Below the pieces are notes generated by a model that was given only the letters and a program-made list of their open reading frames with translations, was not told the DNA's origin and made no database searches. Positions 45,521 to 53,498 of a stretch of 64,000 nt of DNA are shown piece after piece. The stretch spans positions 62,001 to 126,000 of the forward strand of contig CACVQR010000011.1 of the NCBI GenBank assembly GCA_902756345.1, read 5' to 3'. How positions within the stretch are numbered: position 1 is the stretch's first letter; each line of letters starts with the position of its first letter. Origin of the DNA: Fibrobacter succinogenes (GTDB lineage: Bacteria; Fibrobacterota; Fibrobacteria; Fibrobacterales; Fibrobacteraceae). Both the position numbers and the translations under genes were made by a program.

Positions 45521-46993
45521 ATGGATCTTGCAAAATTTGAGAAAGCCCTAATGATTGGGGAAACTGTGGCCATTGAGTTCAAGCGGGCTGGCGGCACAAT
45601 CGAAACGGATACCTTCGAGACGGTTTGCTCGTTTTCGAACCGATTTGGTGGCGATATTTACTTGGGGGTACTTGACAATGGGACAGTTGTCGGCGTTCCT
45701 GAAAACGCCGCGCCGTCCATGGTGAAGAATTTTATCAGTGCCATCGGCAATCCGAACTTGTTCAGCCCAACGCTCTATCTTGAACCGGAAATTTTCAAGT
45801 ATCGCAAGAAGACTTTGATTCATATCCACGTTCCTTCGAGTGGCGAGGTACATTCGTTCAAGAAACGGATTTACGACCGCGTGGATGAAGCGGACGTCAA
45901 GGTGAGCGCGACGGCAAAGATTGCGCAGATGTATATCCGCAAGCAAGAAATCTACACGGAACGCAAGGTGTATCCGTACGTGAAGTTGAAGGACTTGCGC
46001 TTGGATTTGCTGCCGATGGTGCGGATCCTGGCGAAGAATAATGCCGGCGGTAGCCACCTGTGGGAAAAACTTCCGAATATGGATTTGCTGAAGAGTGCTG
46101 GGCTTTACGCCGAGGACCATGCGACCGGCAAAGACGGGTTTAACCTTGCTGCAGTGATGCTCCTTGGTCGTGACGAGGTTATTCGCGATGTTTGCCCGGC
46201 TTACCAGACAGATGCTCTTGTCCGCAAGGTGAACGTTGATAGGTATGATGACCGTTTGACCGTGGTGACAAACCTTATTGAAAGTTTTGAACAGCTTTTC
46301 AAGTTTGCGACGTTGCATCTGCCTGATAAATTTTATGTGGAGGGTGCCGAACGCAAGTCGCTCCGGAATATTGTAGCCCGTGAAATGCTGGTGAATACGC
46401 TGATGCACCGCGAGTATTCGAGTTCGTTCCAGGCGAAGTTTGTGATAGAGCAAGACAGGATGTATGTGGAAAATGCGAACAGGGCTCGGTTCAATGGGCC
46501 GATAACGCTCAGGAATCTTGAGCCGTTCCCGAAGAATCCGCTAATCGCGAGTTTTTTTCGCAATATCGGCTATTCGGAGAAACTCGGGTCTGGCACGCGC
46601 AAAATGTTCAAGTACGGGCGTCTTTATTCCGGTGTTGACCCCGAGTTTATCGAAGACGATGTATTCCGCATCATTCAGCCGTTGAACGAAAATTATTCAT
46701 TTGATGCGGAACTTGCAAATGGGGTAGGTGGTCAAATGGGTGGTCAAATGGGTGGTCAAATAGGTGGTCAAATCGCATTAAACGAACGCCAATTGGACAT
46801 TTTGCAAATTATCAAAGATAATCCGACGGTCACACGAAAAATACTAGCGGAGATGCTTGGCATAAATGAATCAGCTGTCCAGAAGCACCTAGAGACCTTA
46901 AAAGAAAATGGAGTTATCAGGCACGTTGGAAAAACACGTGGTCACTGGGAAGTAACCCCTACCTCCCGACTTTCACCCGTTTCCCGTTCTTGA
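45521..46993 (+). CDS. AlbA/Schlafen-type ATP-binding regulator with winged helix
   Basis: 490 residues, same layout as the protein at 27222: AlbA_2-type N-terminus (VAIEFKRAGGTI, FSNRFGGDIYLGVLDNG), GHKL N-box-like IVAREMLVNTLMHREYSSS (about 284-302), GYSEKLGSGTRKM, then a repeat GGQMGGQMGGQIGGQI (about 405-420) and a winged helix (ERQLDILQIIKDNPTVTRKILAEMLG...). Probable regulator. GGGAGG precedes the ATG. Its last 35 bases overlap the convergent lyase gene. Confidence 0.85.
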   Translation: MDLAKFEKALMIGETVAIEFKRAGGTIETDTFETVCSFSNRFGGDIYLGVLDNGTVVGVPENAAPSMVKNFISAIGNPNLFSPTLYLEPEIFKYRKKTLIHIHVPSSGEVHSFKKRIYDRVDEADVKVSATAKIAQMYIRKQEIYTERKVYPYVKLKDLRLDLLPMVRILAKNNAGGSHLWEKLPNMDLLKSAGLYAEDHATGKDGFNLAAVMLLGRDEVIRDVCPAYQTDALVRKVNVDRYDDRLTVVTNLIESFEQLFKFATLHLPDKFYVEGAERKSLRNIVAREMLVNTLMHREYSSSFQAKFVIEQDRMYVENANRARFNGPITLRNLEPFPKNPLIASFFRNIGYSEKLGSGTRKMFKYGRLYSGVDPEFIEDDVFRIIQPLNENYSFDAELANGVGGQMGGQMGGQIGGQIALNERQLDILQIIKDNPTVTRKILAEMLGINESAVQKHLETLKENGVIRHVGKTRGHWEVTPTSRLSPVSRS

Positions 46994-48062
46994 GCTGGTG
47001 CGTGGCGGCGTCGGGGAGGGTGTTTTTGCGGCCGACAAAGGTGCCGTCGATGCGGTAGGTTTCAACGGGGGTGACCGTGGCGCGGCTCTGAGCCCGCGGC
47101 ATAATCCGTTCGGTGCCGCTGGAGTCGCGGGCGGTTGTGTCCGGTGCGCCCGCCTTTACCGCGATGGAATCTGTCGATACGGTGAAGTTGTCAAATCGTA
47201 TAAAGCAGTCGTGGGTGGGGGCCCATTCGGCGCTGCTTCCGCCGTGGAATGTGGAGAGGTAGAACTTGTCGACTTTCACGGTGTCGTAGTCGCGGAGCCT
47301 GAGCGTATCCACGTCCAGTACGAGTTCGCCGTCTAACCAAGTCTGCACGCGGCCGTTCTTGTCGCCGTTGCCGGGAGTGGCGATGGTGTTCATGCTTACC
47401 TTGTTTACAATACGGTGCCAGGTGCCGGTAGAGAACTGTTTTTGCGGGATGGTACCGTTCAAGTCCCACTTGAAGTCGTCGCCGTATACGGACTCTTGCC
47501 CCATGAAGTAGATGAGCTGCACGGCGTTGCCATCTTTGCGCCACATAATACGCGCGCTCCAGCCGTCGCCGGTTTGGGGCATGGCGTTGCCGGTGTAGCA
47601 CTTGCCGCCGCATAGGCCGGGGAGCTTGCCGCCCAGCTGGAACTCGAATCCGTCTTCGAAGAATATGTCGTAGGCGCTCCACATGGTGTCGGCGGTTTTC
47701 ACGAGGGGCTGGATGATTTGCGCGGCGCAGGCGGGGGTGTCGTTGTCGTTCGGGCCTACGCAGCCCTTGGGGTACTTGAGTTGCAGTACTTTGCCGTGTT
47801 CTTCGCCGTCGTACACGACCTTGGAATTTTCGCCATTGTTCTTGTCCATGGCGTACCACCAGCTTTTGTCGTAGTCGTTGCGCTTGAAGTCTTCCTTGGC
47901 TTCGGCATTGCCGTACACGCCGACTTCGCGGTTTTCGAAGTTCACGAACGAGACGGTGTCGGCCGCAGTTTGTGCGAAAGCAGCCGGGGCAAGCGCGGCG
48001 GAGGTGGTAGCCGTGACGGCGAACATCGCCGCAGAAAAGGTGTTACGAATTTTTGCGCTCAT
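46959..48062 (-). CDS. Secreted polysaccharide lyase, family 14-like
   Basis: 367 residues. Signal peptide (about 1-31, ending AFAQ). The middle resembles the PL14 alginate lyase fold: YDGEEHGKVLQLKYPKG, YDIFFEDGFEFQLGGKLPGL, GWSARIMWRKDGNAVQLIYF, GTWHRIVNKVSMNT, VDKFYLSTFHGGS, FIRFDNFTVS. The C-terminal end (GRKNTLPDAATHQLKNGKRVKVGR shortened: KNGKRVKVGR) is a basic tail like the basic terminal domains known from Fibrobacter secreted enzymes, probably a sorting signal. Substrate not certain. Confidence 0.78.
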   Translation of the reverse strand: MSAKIRNTFSAAMFAVTATTSAALAPAAFAQTAADTVSFVNFENREVGVYGNAEAKEDFKRNDYDKSWWYAMDKNNGENSKVVYDGEEHGKVLQLKYPKGCVGPNDNDTPACAAQIIQPLVKTADTMWSAYDIFFEDGFEFQLGGKLPGLCGGKCYTGNAMPQTGDGWSARIMWRKDGNAVQLIYFMGQESVYGDDFKWDLNGTIPQKQFSTGTWHRIVNKVSMNTIATPGNGDKNGRVQTWLDGELVLDVDTLRLRDYDTVKVDKFYLSTFHGGSSAEWAPTHDCFIRFDNFTVSTDSIAVKAGAPDTTARDSSGTERIMPRAQSRATVTPVETYRIDGTFVGRKNTLPDAATHQLKNGKRVKVGR

Positions 48063-48111
48063 ACCTTTAAAATAATCTTTTTCGAGGGAGATTAAACTAT
48101 CTTTTTAATGT

Positions 48112-48378
48112 ATGGCCGATTCACTTGACGAAAAACACAATGAAACTGGCACGAATTTTGCTGCGACTCCTGCCGCAGCCCCCACTGCCCAGGATGCCGC
48201 ACAAGACGCTGCAAACCGTGCTGCTCGAGCTTCAGCAGACACCGTTGCCGAGGCTCGCAAGGCACGCATCAAGAAGATGCGCGGGTGGCTTTCTCCGCGC
48301 GATACCGTGGCCGACGACTTTGGCCCCGAAGACGCCGCCCTCTATTACGGCGAGGGGCATTCCGGGTGGAACAGGTAG
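48112..48378 (+). CDS. Small Ala-rich hypothetical protein
   Basis: 88 residues, low-complexity Ala/Asp/Thr-rich first half, then a basic helix (ARKARIKKMRGW) and LSPRDTVADDFGPEDAALYYGEGHSGW, which looks constrained. No ribosome site; TATCTTTT lies about ten bases before the ATG. No family recognised. Convergent with the next gene. Confidence 0.5.
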   Translation: MADSLDEKHNETGTNFAATPAAAPTAQDAAQDAANRAARASADTVAEARKARIKKMRGWLSPRDTVADDFGPEDAALYYGEGHSGWNR

Positions 48379-48389
48379 CGTTTTCGAGA

Positions 48390-48713
48390 CTAAATGTCTT
48401 TTCCGCTGCGGGCGCAGAACGCAAGCACAACAAAAGCTCCCGCGACAATCCCGATGAGCGGTAAGTCCGCCTGACTTCGTAGGAACATCTTTAGGAGTTT
48501 CACCAGCTGCGATGACATGAACGCATAGCCCGCGCTGCAAAGCACCACGAAAAGTGCAAATCGTCCGAGAAAAGGGACGCTCTTGGTTATCTTCTTGAAA
48601 TAGGCGTTGATATGCCCACCGTAAATGATGAGCAATGTCGCGACAAGACCCACTGAAATGGAATCCATGTGCAAGCGCAAAAAGTTTGCAAACTGATGGA
48701 TGTATGGCTGCAT
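48390..48713 (-). CDS. DUF3392-like membrane protein
   Basis: 107 residues with three hydrophobic segments (SVGLVATLLIIYGGHINAYF; FALFVVLCSAGYAFMSSQL; IGIVAGAFVVLAFCA). The arrangement, with a short basic loop and FVVLCSAGYAF, fits the DUF3392 family of small inner-membrane proteins, whose role is unknown. Ends in a basic tail. Confidence 0.7.
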   Translation of the reverse strand: MQPYIHQFANFLRLHMDSISVGLVATLLIIYGGHINAYFKKITKSVPFLGRFALFVVLCSAGYAFMSSQLVKLLKMFLRSQADLPLIGIVAGAFVVLAFCARSGKDI

Positions 48714-48724
48714 GGCGTAAATAT

Positions 48725-48753
48725 AAAAAGCCGCCGACTTGAATGCCGACGGC
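48725..48753 (-). terminator. Terminator after ahcY
   Basis: On the minus strand GCCGTCGGC pairs with GTCGGCGGC (two G-U pairs), six-base loop, then TTTTT. Confidence 0.75.
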
Positions 48754-48766
48754 GATTTTGCTAAAA

Positions 48767-48795
48767 GGAGATCCCGGCACTGGGGCCGGGATGAC
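48767..48795. repeat. REP-like palindromic element
   Basis: GGAG, ATCCCGGC/GCCGGGAT, then GAC: the inverse orientation of the element at 23417-23444 (GTC, ATCCCCGC/GCGGGGAT, CTCC). Confidence 0.55.
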
Positions 48796-48846
48796 GCTCG
48801 CGCGGTTGGCAGTTATTCCTAACCACCAACCACTAGCCACTAACCA

Positions 48847-50307
48847 CTAGTATCTGTAGTGATCCGCCTTGTACGGGCCTTCCACAGGCACGCCGATGTA
48901 GTCGGCCTGAGCCTGCGTGAGCTTGGTGAGGTGTACGCCGAGCTTTTCGAGGTGGAGGCGTGCGACCTTTTCGTCGAGGATCTTCGGGAGCGTGTACACG
49001 ACGCCGCTTTCGTACTTGATGCCAGCGACAGTCTGCTTGCCCTGAGCGTTGAGCCAGAGGTCAATCTGTGCGATGGTCTGGTTCGTGAAGCTTGCACTCA
49101 TCACGAAGCTCGGGTGACCGGTGGCGCAGCCGAGGTTCAGCAGGCGGCCTTCGGCGAGCACGAGGATGCTGTGGCCGTCGGGGAAAATCCATTCGTCGTA
49201 CTGCGGCTTGATTTCGTTCCTCTTGATGCCCGGAATCTTCTTGAGGCCGGCCATGTCGATTTCGTTGTCGAAGTGACCGATGTTGCCCACGATGGCGCGG
49301 TGCTTCATCTTGCCCATCTGCGCGGCGCTGATGATGCCGGTGTTGCCGGTGGTAGTCACGAAGATGTCGGCGTAGCTAACCACTTCGTCGAGGGTTTTGA
49401 CTTCGTAGCCTTCCATAGCGGCCTGGAGTGCGCAAATCGGGTCGATTTCGGTGATAATCACGCGAGCGCCCTGACCGCGGAGGGACTGGGCGCAGCCCTT
49501 ACCCACGTCGCCGTAGCCGCACACGACTGCAATCTTACCAGCCATCATCACGTCGGTGGCGCGGTTGATGCCGTCGATGAGGGAGTGGCGGCAGCCGTAG
49601 AGGTTGTCGAACTTGGACTTCGTAACGGAGTCGTTCACGTTGATTGCCGGGAACTTCAGGCGTCCGGCCTGGGCCATCTGGTACAGGCGATGCACGCCGG
49701 TGGTGGTTTCTTCGGAAACGCCGCGGAGAGTTTCGCGGGCGCGGGTCCACTGCTTCGGGTCCTTCTCGAAAATCTTTTTGCAGGTGGCGAGGAACACGCC
49801 CCATTCTTCGCTGTCGGTTGCGGGGTTGAATTCGGGCACCTTGCCGGCATCTTCGAATTCGGCGCCGCAGGTCACGAGCATGGTGGCGTCGCCACCGTCA
49901 TCCACGATGAGGTCTGCGGTCTTGCCGTCGGGCCACACGAGGGCGCGGGCGGTGTTTTCCCAGTAGTCTTCCAAGGATTCACCCTTCCAAGCGAACACAG
50001 GCACGCCCTGCGGATTTTCCACAGTGCCCTTCTTGCCCACCACCACGGCGGCAGCAGCGTTGTCCTGCGTACTGAAAATGTTGCAGCTCACCCAGCGCAC
50101 GTCGGCACCGAGGTCCACGAGCGTTTCGATGAGGATAGCGGTCTGCACAGTCATGTGGAGGCTACCCATGATGCGGGCGCCAGCGAGCGGCTTCTTGCCT
50201 GCATATTCCTTGCGGAGAGCCATCAGGCCCGGCATTTCAGTTTCGGCGAGGTCGAGTTCCTTGCGGCCTTCCACAGCAAGGTTGATATCCTTAATTTTGT
50301 ATTCCAT
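48847..50307 (-). CDS. ahcY: S-adenosylhomocysteine hydrolase
   Basis: 486 residues; splits S-adenosylhomocysteine into adenosine and homocysteine, relieving inhibition of methyltransferases. Seen: [43 protein letters not shown], the NAD-binding [20 protein letters not shown] with the acidic TEIDP, and C-terminal KADHYRY. Full length. AAAGGAT precedes the ATG. Its promoter region has an inverted repeat at 50332-50361; the upstream STAS/SpoIIE operon ends at a terminator. Confidence 0.97.
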   Translation of the reverse strand: MEYKIKDINLAVEGRKELDLAETEMPGLMALRKEYAGKKPLAGARIMGSLHMTVQTAILIETLVDLGADVRWVSCNIFSTQDNAAAAVVVGKKGTVENPQGVPVFAWKGESLEDYWENTARALVWPDGKTADLIVDDGGDATMLVTCGAEFEDAGKVPEFNPATDSEEWGVFLATCKKIFEKDPKQWTRARETLRGVSEETTTGVHRLYQMAQAGRLKFPAINVNDSVTKSKFDNLYGCRHSLIDGINRATDVMMAGKIAVVCGYGDVGKGCAQSLRGQGARVIITEIDPICALQAAMEGYEVKTLDEVVSYADIFVTTTGNTGIISAAQMGKMKHRAIVGNIGHFDNEIDMAGLKKIPGIKRNEIKPQYDEWIFPDGHSILVLAEGRLLNLGCATGHPSFVMSASFTNQTIAQIDLWLNAQGKQTVAGIKYESGVVYTLPKILDEKVARLHLEKLGVHLTKLTQAQADYIGVPVEGPYKADHYRY

Positions 50308-50331
50308 GTTATATCCTTTTTAAAAATCTTA

Positions 50332-50361
50332 TTTATGCATAAATATAGTTATATGCATAAA
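50332..50361. promoter_or_regulatory. Inverted repeat in ahcY promoter
   Basis: TTTATGCATA at 50332-50341 and TATGCATAAA at 50352-50361, perfect 10-bp arms with a ten-base spacer, 25-54 bases before the ahcY start codon. Candidate operator. Confidence 0.5.
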
Positions 50362-50383
50362 ACATGTCAACGGCCCCGGTAAT

Positions 50384-50408
50384 AAAAAATCCCCGACCGG
50401 GGTCGGGG
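50384..50408 (-). terminator. Terminator after STAS gene
   Basis: CCCCGACC/GGTCGGGG with a two-base loop as drawn (larger if outer pairs only), followed on the minus strand by a T-rich run. Confidence 0.75.
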
Positions 50409-50444
50409 GTAAGTCTTGCGGACCAATCTTATTAAATAGGCTGG

Positions 50445-50741
50445 TTATTCGATAGTCAGAATGTCGCAGAACCCGGTCACTTCGAAAATTTCCTTGATTT
50501 CGGAGCTTGCGTTCTTCACGACCATGGAACCTTGCTTGTTCATCACCTTCTGGGCCATCAGCAGAATGCGCAGTCCTGCCGAAGAGATATAGTCCAGGCT
50601 CTTGAAATCGAACACCAGCGACTTCACGCCGTCAAGCTTGCCCTGGATTTCGGCATCGAGCTGCGGAGCAGTCAAGGTATCCAGTCTTCCTTTGAGAGCA
50701 ATGGTCAAAGAATCGTTATCGTTAGTCTTTGTAATCTGCAT
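50445..50741 (-). CDS. STAS-domain anti-sigma factor antagonist
   Basis: 98 residues, one STAS domain: LTIALKGRLDTLTAPQLDAE, LVFDFKSLDYISSAGLRILL with the phosphorylatable Ser (S53/S54), then VVKNASSEIKEIFEVTGF. These proteins are dephosphorylated by SpoIIE/RsbU phosphatases and then titrate an anti-sigma kinase. AAGGA precedes the ATG. 46 bases downstream of the SpoIIE-type phosphatase gene, with which it forms an operon and a plausible signalling pair. Confidence 0.92.
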   Translation of the reverse strand: MQITKTNDNDSLTIALKGRLDTLTAPQLDAEIQGKLDGVKSLVFDFKSLDYISSAGLRILLMAQKVMNKQGSMVVKNASSEIKEIFEVTGFCDILTIE

Positions 50742-50787
50742 GGTTAATCCTTCTTTCTCTTAGAAATTTAAAAAAGTTTACAGAATA

Positions 50788-53241
50788 TTACAAGGTTTTT
50801 GTGATGGCGAGTTCGTTATTTTCACCATTTCTGCGGTAACTCACGCTATCCATCGTCTTTTTCACAATGAAAATTCCGAGTCCGCCGATTTCGCGTTCTT
50901 CGGCCGGAAGCGTTATGTCGGGATCGGCCTGCTTAATCGGGTCGTAGGGTTTGCCGTTGTCGATAAAGGTGAGCCTTGCGGTAAGGGTCGCCTTTCTGAC
51001 TTCCACGATCAAGGTCACGCGGGTTGCGCCCGAGAACTTCACGATGTTGCTGTAGATTTCGTCGATAGCGATGTTGATCTGCATCTGCGACTTCATGGAA
51101 CCGTCCATGGGCGCAAGAATTCCTTCGACGAACGCGGTCAATATGTCCTGGTTTTCGGGGATTACGTCCACTATCTTTTCATAACGCTCCCAAGCGTCTT
51201 GCATTTGCATTTTCTTTGCTCCATCCATTGGTGTCAAGATGTCTTCTACAAACGATTTGAGTTCACCCTTGTTGTTGCCCGAAACGTCAATCGTTTTTTC
51301 GTAGCGTTCCCACACGGGTTCGTCGCTTCCGTTGAATTTGACGGCGAGCATGGTGATGTCGTCGAATTGAGGAACATCCTGTACGAATTTGTCGATTTCT
51401 TTTTTGACAAAGGTACATGTATTGGCGGTGTCCAAGTCGCCGCTTTTCTTAATTGTTTCGAGCAGCCTGTCGTCTCCGAACAGTTTGTTCTCGCTGTTGG
51501 TTGCTTCGGTCACACCGTCGGTGTAAAGGAACAGGGTGTCGCCTTTTTTCATTTCATAAGACTGCTGCTTGTAAACGGTGTCTTCCATGGCGGCCATCAC
51601 GAGCCCTGCCTTACTGGGAATAAATTCCACGGAGCCGTCATTATGTCGTACGACAGGTGGGTTGTGGCCCGCCGAGGCAAAGTCAATATGTCCTGTACGC
51701 AGGTCGATAATGCCTGCCCAGACCGTTACGAACATGTTCAGCCGGTTGCGTTTGGCGAGAGCGTAGTTGGTTTTATTGAAAGCGTCAACGACAGACTTCA
51801 AGTTCTTGGTCATGGTGCGGAGGATTATTCGTGCGACCATCATGAACAGGGCTGCGGCAACGCCCTTGCCGGACACGTCGCCAATCACTACGCACAAATG
51901 ATCGTTGTCGATTTTAAAGAAGTCGTAGAAGTCTCCGCCCACTTCCTTGGCCGGTAGCAGGAACGGTGCAAGTTCGTGGCGGTCATCATCGGAGTTTTCA
52001 TCTCGTTCTTCGCCGGGGAGCATCGAGAGCTGAATGTTTCTTGCAAGGTCCAATTCGCGCTCGATGCGCTTCATGTCTTTTTGCTTTTCGATGTTGTCCT
52101 TAAGTTCGGTGAGCATATTCGAGAATGCCCATGCAAATTCTGCAACCTCGTCGCGGCCTTTCATTTTTGGAATGGCGACGTCGAAGTTTCCGCGTCCTAA
52201 TTTTCTTGCCGCCAAGGCCAGTTCCTTCAGCGGTTTTGCCACGCGGAAAGAAATCAGCAAGATAATCACGAATATGATACCGTAGCCGCCGAGAGCCATC
52301 AGCAGGAATAGCCTGCGCATGGCGCTCTGGTCTTCCAGGTATTTCTGAATGGGCCACACGACCATGAATGTCCAGTTGGTCGAATTGATGGTGGTGTAGT
52401 AAATGGCCGATTCTTCGCCGTCGGCAACCGTACCGATAAACAGCCCGCTGCTGTCGCGGCCTTTGCGGTCAAAATCGATTAGCTTCTGTCCGCGCTTTTC
52501 CCTTACAATAATGTCGCGGTTTCTTTTTCCTTGGGCAAGTTCCTTGGGGTACGCCACAGCCAAGTTCTTGGCGGTGGTAACCAAGGCGTATCCGGAGTTC
52601 GAAACAGGAATCGATCCGATTTCTTCTTTCAGGAATTCGATGGACATGTCAACGGCAAGCACGCCGACTAGCACGTCTTCGCCATTCTTGTCTTTCTTGA
52701 AAAGGGGAACGGTGTAGACGGCGATCGGTTCCGGAACAAATTCACCGATGAACGGTTCCTGCCAGCGCGATGTCTTGCCGTCCCTGGTGCTGGCGTACCA
52801 TTCCTTGTCTTGGTAATTGGCGCCGGTCACGAGCTTGGTATCGGTGTGATTGAAGCGGGCGAGCCTCATGTATTCACCCTTCGGTGTTTCAGGGCCCATG
52901 CCCGGTTCGTAGGCGACTACCACGGCGACCACTTGGGGCACCAGGTTGCGGGCGTTAAAGAGCGACTGCAGCAAAAAGTCGTCCATGTCGCTTTTGGTCA
53001 TGGGGTGATCGGTCAGTTTGTGCGACAAGTCCTCGCCAATGAGCTTGCTTGCGTTAAAGAGCTTGTCGATGTAGTTCACGTTGGCGCGGCTGGTCTCTTC
53101 ACCGTTTTCGACAGTCATCTTGTTTAGCATGTTCTGAGTCTTGTAACTCATGATGCCAAAAATCAAGCCGAACACGATTGTGATGGCGGCCAAAATCATC
53201 AAGGATTGCTTAAAAGCGAGCCCGCGGAAATTAAATCCCAT
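50788..53241 (-). CDS. Membrane SpoIIE phosphatase fused to anti-sigma kinase-like HATPase
   Basis: 817 residues. Membrane segment (about 11-31), extracytoplasmic Cache-type sensor (about 35-300), second segment (about 305-328), HAMP (about 328-382), coiled coil, SpoIIE/PP2C phosphatase (about 405-625: LPAKEVGGDFYDFF, VIGDVSGKGVAAALFM, DDITMLAVKF) and a C-terminal HATPase_c domain (about 690-817: INIAIDEIYSNIVKF, GGLGIFIVKKTMD). A phosphatase and an RsbW-type kinase in one chain can both act on the neighbouring STAS protein. A 40-residue tandem duplication starts at each WERYEK (codons at 51310 and 51190). GAGAGGA precedes the ATG. Confidence 0.9.
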   Translation of the reverse strand: MGFNFRGLAFKQSLMILAAITIVFGLIFGIMSYKTQNMLNKMTVENGEETSRANVNYIDKLFNASKLIGEDLSHKLTDHPMTKSDMDDFLLQSLFNARNLVPQVVAVVVAYEPGMGPETPKGEYMRLARFNHTDTKLVTGANYQDKEWYASTRDGKTSRWQEPFIGEFVPEPIAVYTVPLFKKDKNGEDVLVGVLAVDMSIEFLKEEIGSIPVSNSGYALVTTAKNLAVAYPKELAQGKRNRDIIVREKRGQKLIDFDRKGRDSSGLFIGTVADGEESAIYYTTINSTNWTFMVVWPIQKYLEDQSAMRRLFLLMALGGYGIIFVIILLISFRVAKPLKELALAARKLGRGNFDVAIPKMKGRDEVAEFAWAFSNMLTELKDNIEKQKDMKRIERELDLARNIQLSMLPGEERDENSDDDRHELAPFLLPAKEVGGDFYDFFKIDNDHLCVVIGDVSGKGVAAALFMMVARIILRTMTKNLKSVVDAFNKTNYALAKRNRLNMFVTVWAGIIDLRTGHIDFASAGHNPPVVRHNDGSVEFIPSKAGLVMAAMEDTVYKQQSYEMKKGDTLFLYTDGVTEATNSENKLFGDDRLLETIKKSGDLDTANTCTFVKKEIDKFVQDVPQFDDITMLAVKFNGSDEPVWERYEKTIDVSGNNKGELKSFVEDILTPMDGAKKMQMQDAWERYEKIVDVIPENQDILTAFVEGILAPMDGSMKSQMQINIAIDEIYSNIVKFSGATRVTLIVEVRKATLTARLTFIDNGKPYDPIKQADPDITLPAEEREIGGLGIFIVKKTMDSVSYRRNGENNELAITKTL

Positions 53242-53429
53242 ATATTCCTCTCTTCTTATTGTTTAATAATATATGTAATTTTCTGTCTTTTTTGCCTTTT
53301 TTTCTTGAAATTCCGCCTTATTTCATTTTTTAGAATCCGAAATGGGGTTACGAACTTATTATATTTATGTTCCCTAGACTTTACGCTGTGGAAATGCGGT
53401 ACTTTCCGTAAGAGAAGCACGTGGGTTCG

Positions 53430-53456
53430 GAAGCGTCCATACTTTTGGAAAGCTTC
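53430..53456 (+). promoter_or_regulatory. Hairpin in the rng leader
   Basis: GAAGC/GCTTC outer pairs and TCCA/TGGA inner pairs, 43 bases before the RNase G start codon. RNase E/G genes in other bacteria are feedback-controlled through leader hairpins; whether this one is transcribed is not shown. Confidence 0.35.
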
Positions 53457-53498
53457 TTAGGGACGTCCAACAAGTTTTGCTTACTTTTAGGAGCTTTA

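Noticed and set aside
43550-46993. Integrative element with ImmA-type control
   Set aside because: No integrase, relaxase or attachment repeats seen; only the regulator hints at it.
50308-50445. SAH riboswitch upstream of ahcY
   Set aside because: The leader is short and AT-rich; no conserved riboswitch core was seen, only the inverted repeat.
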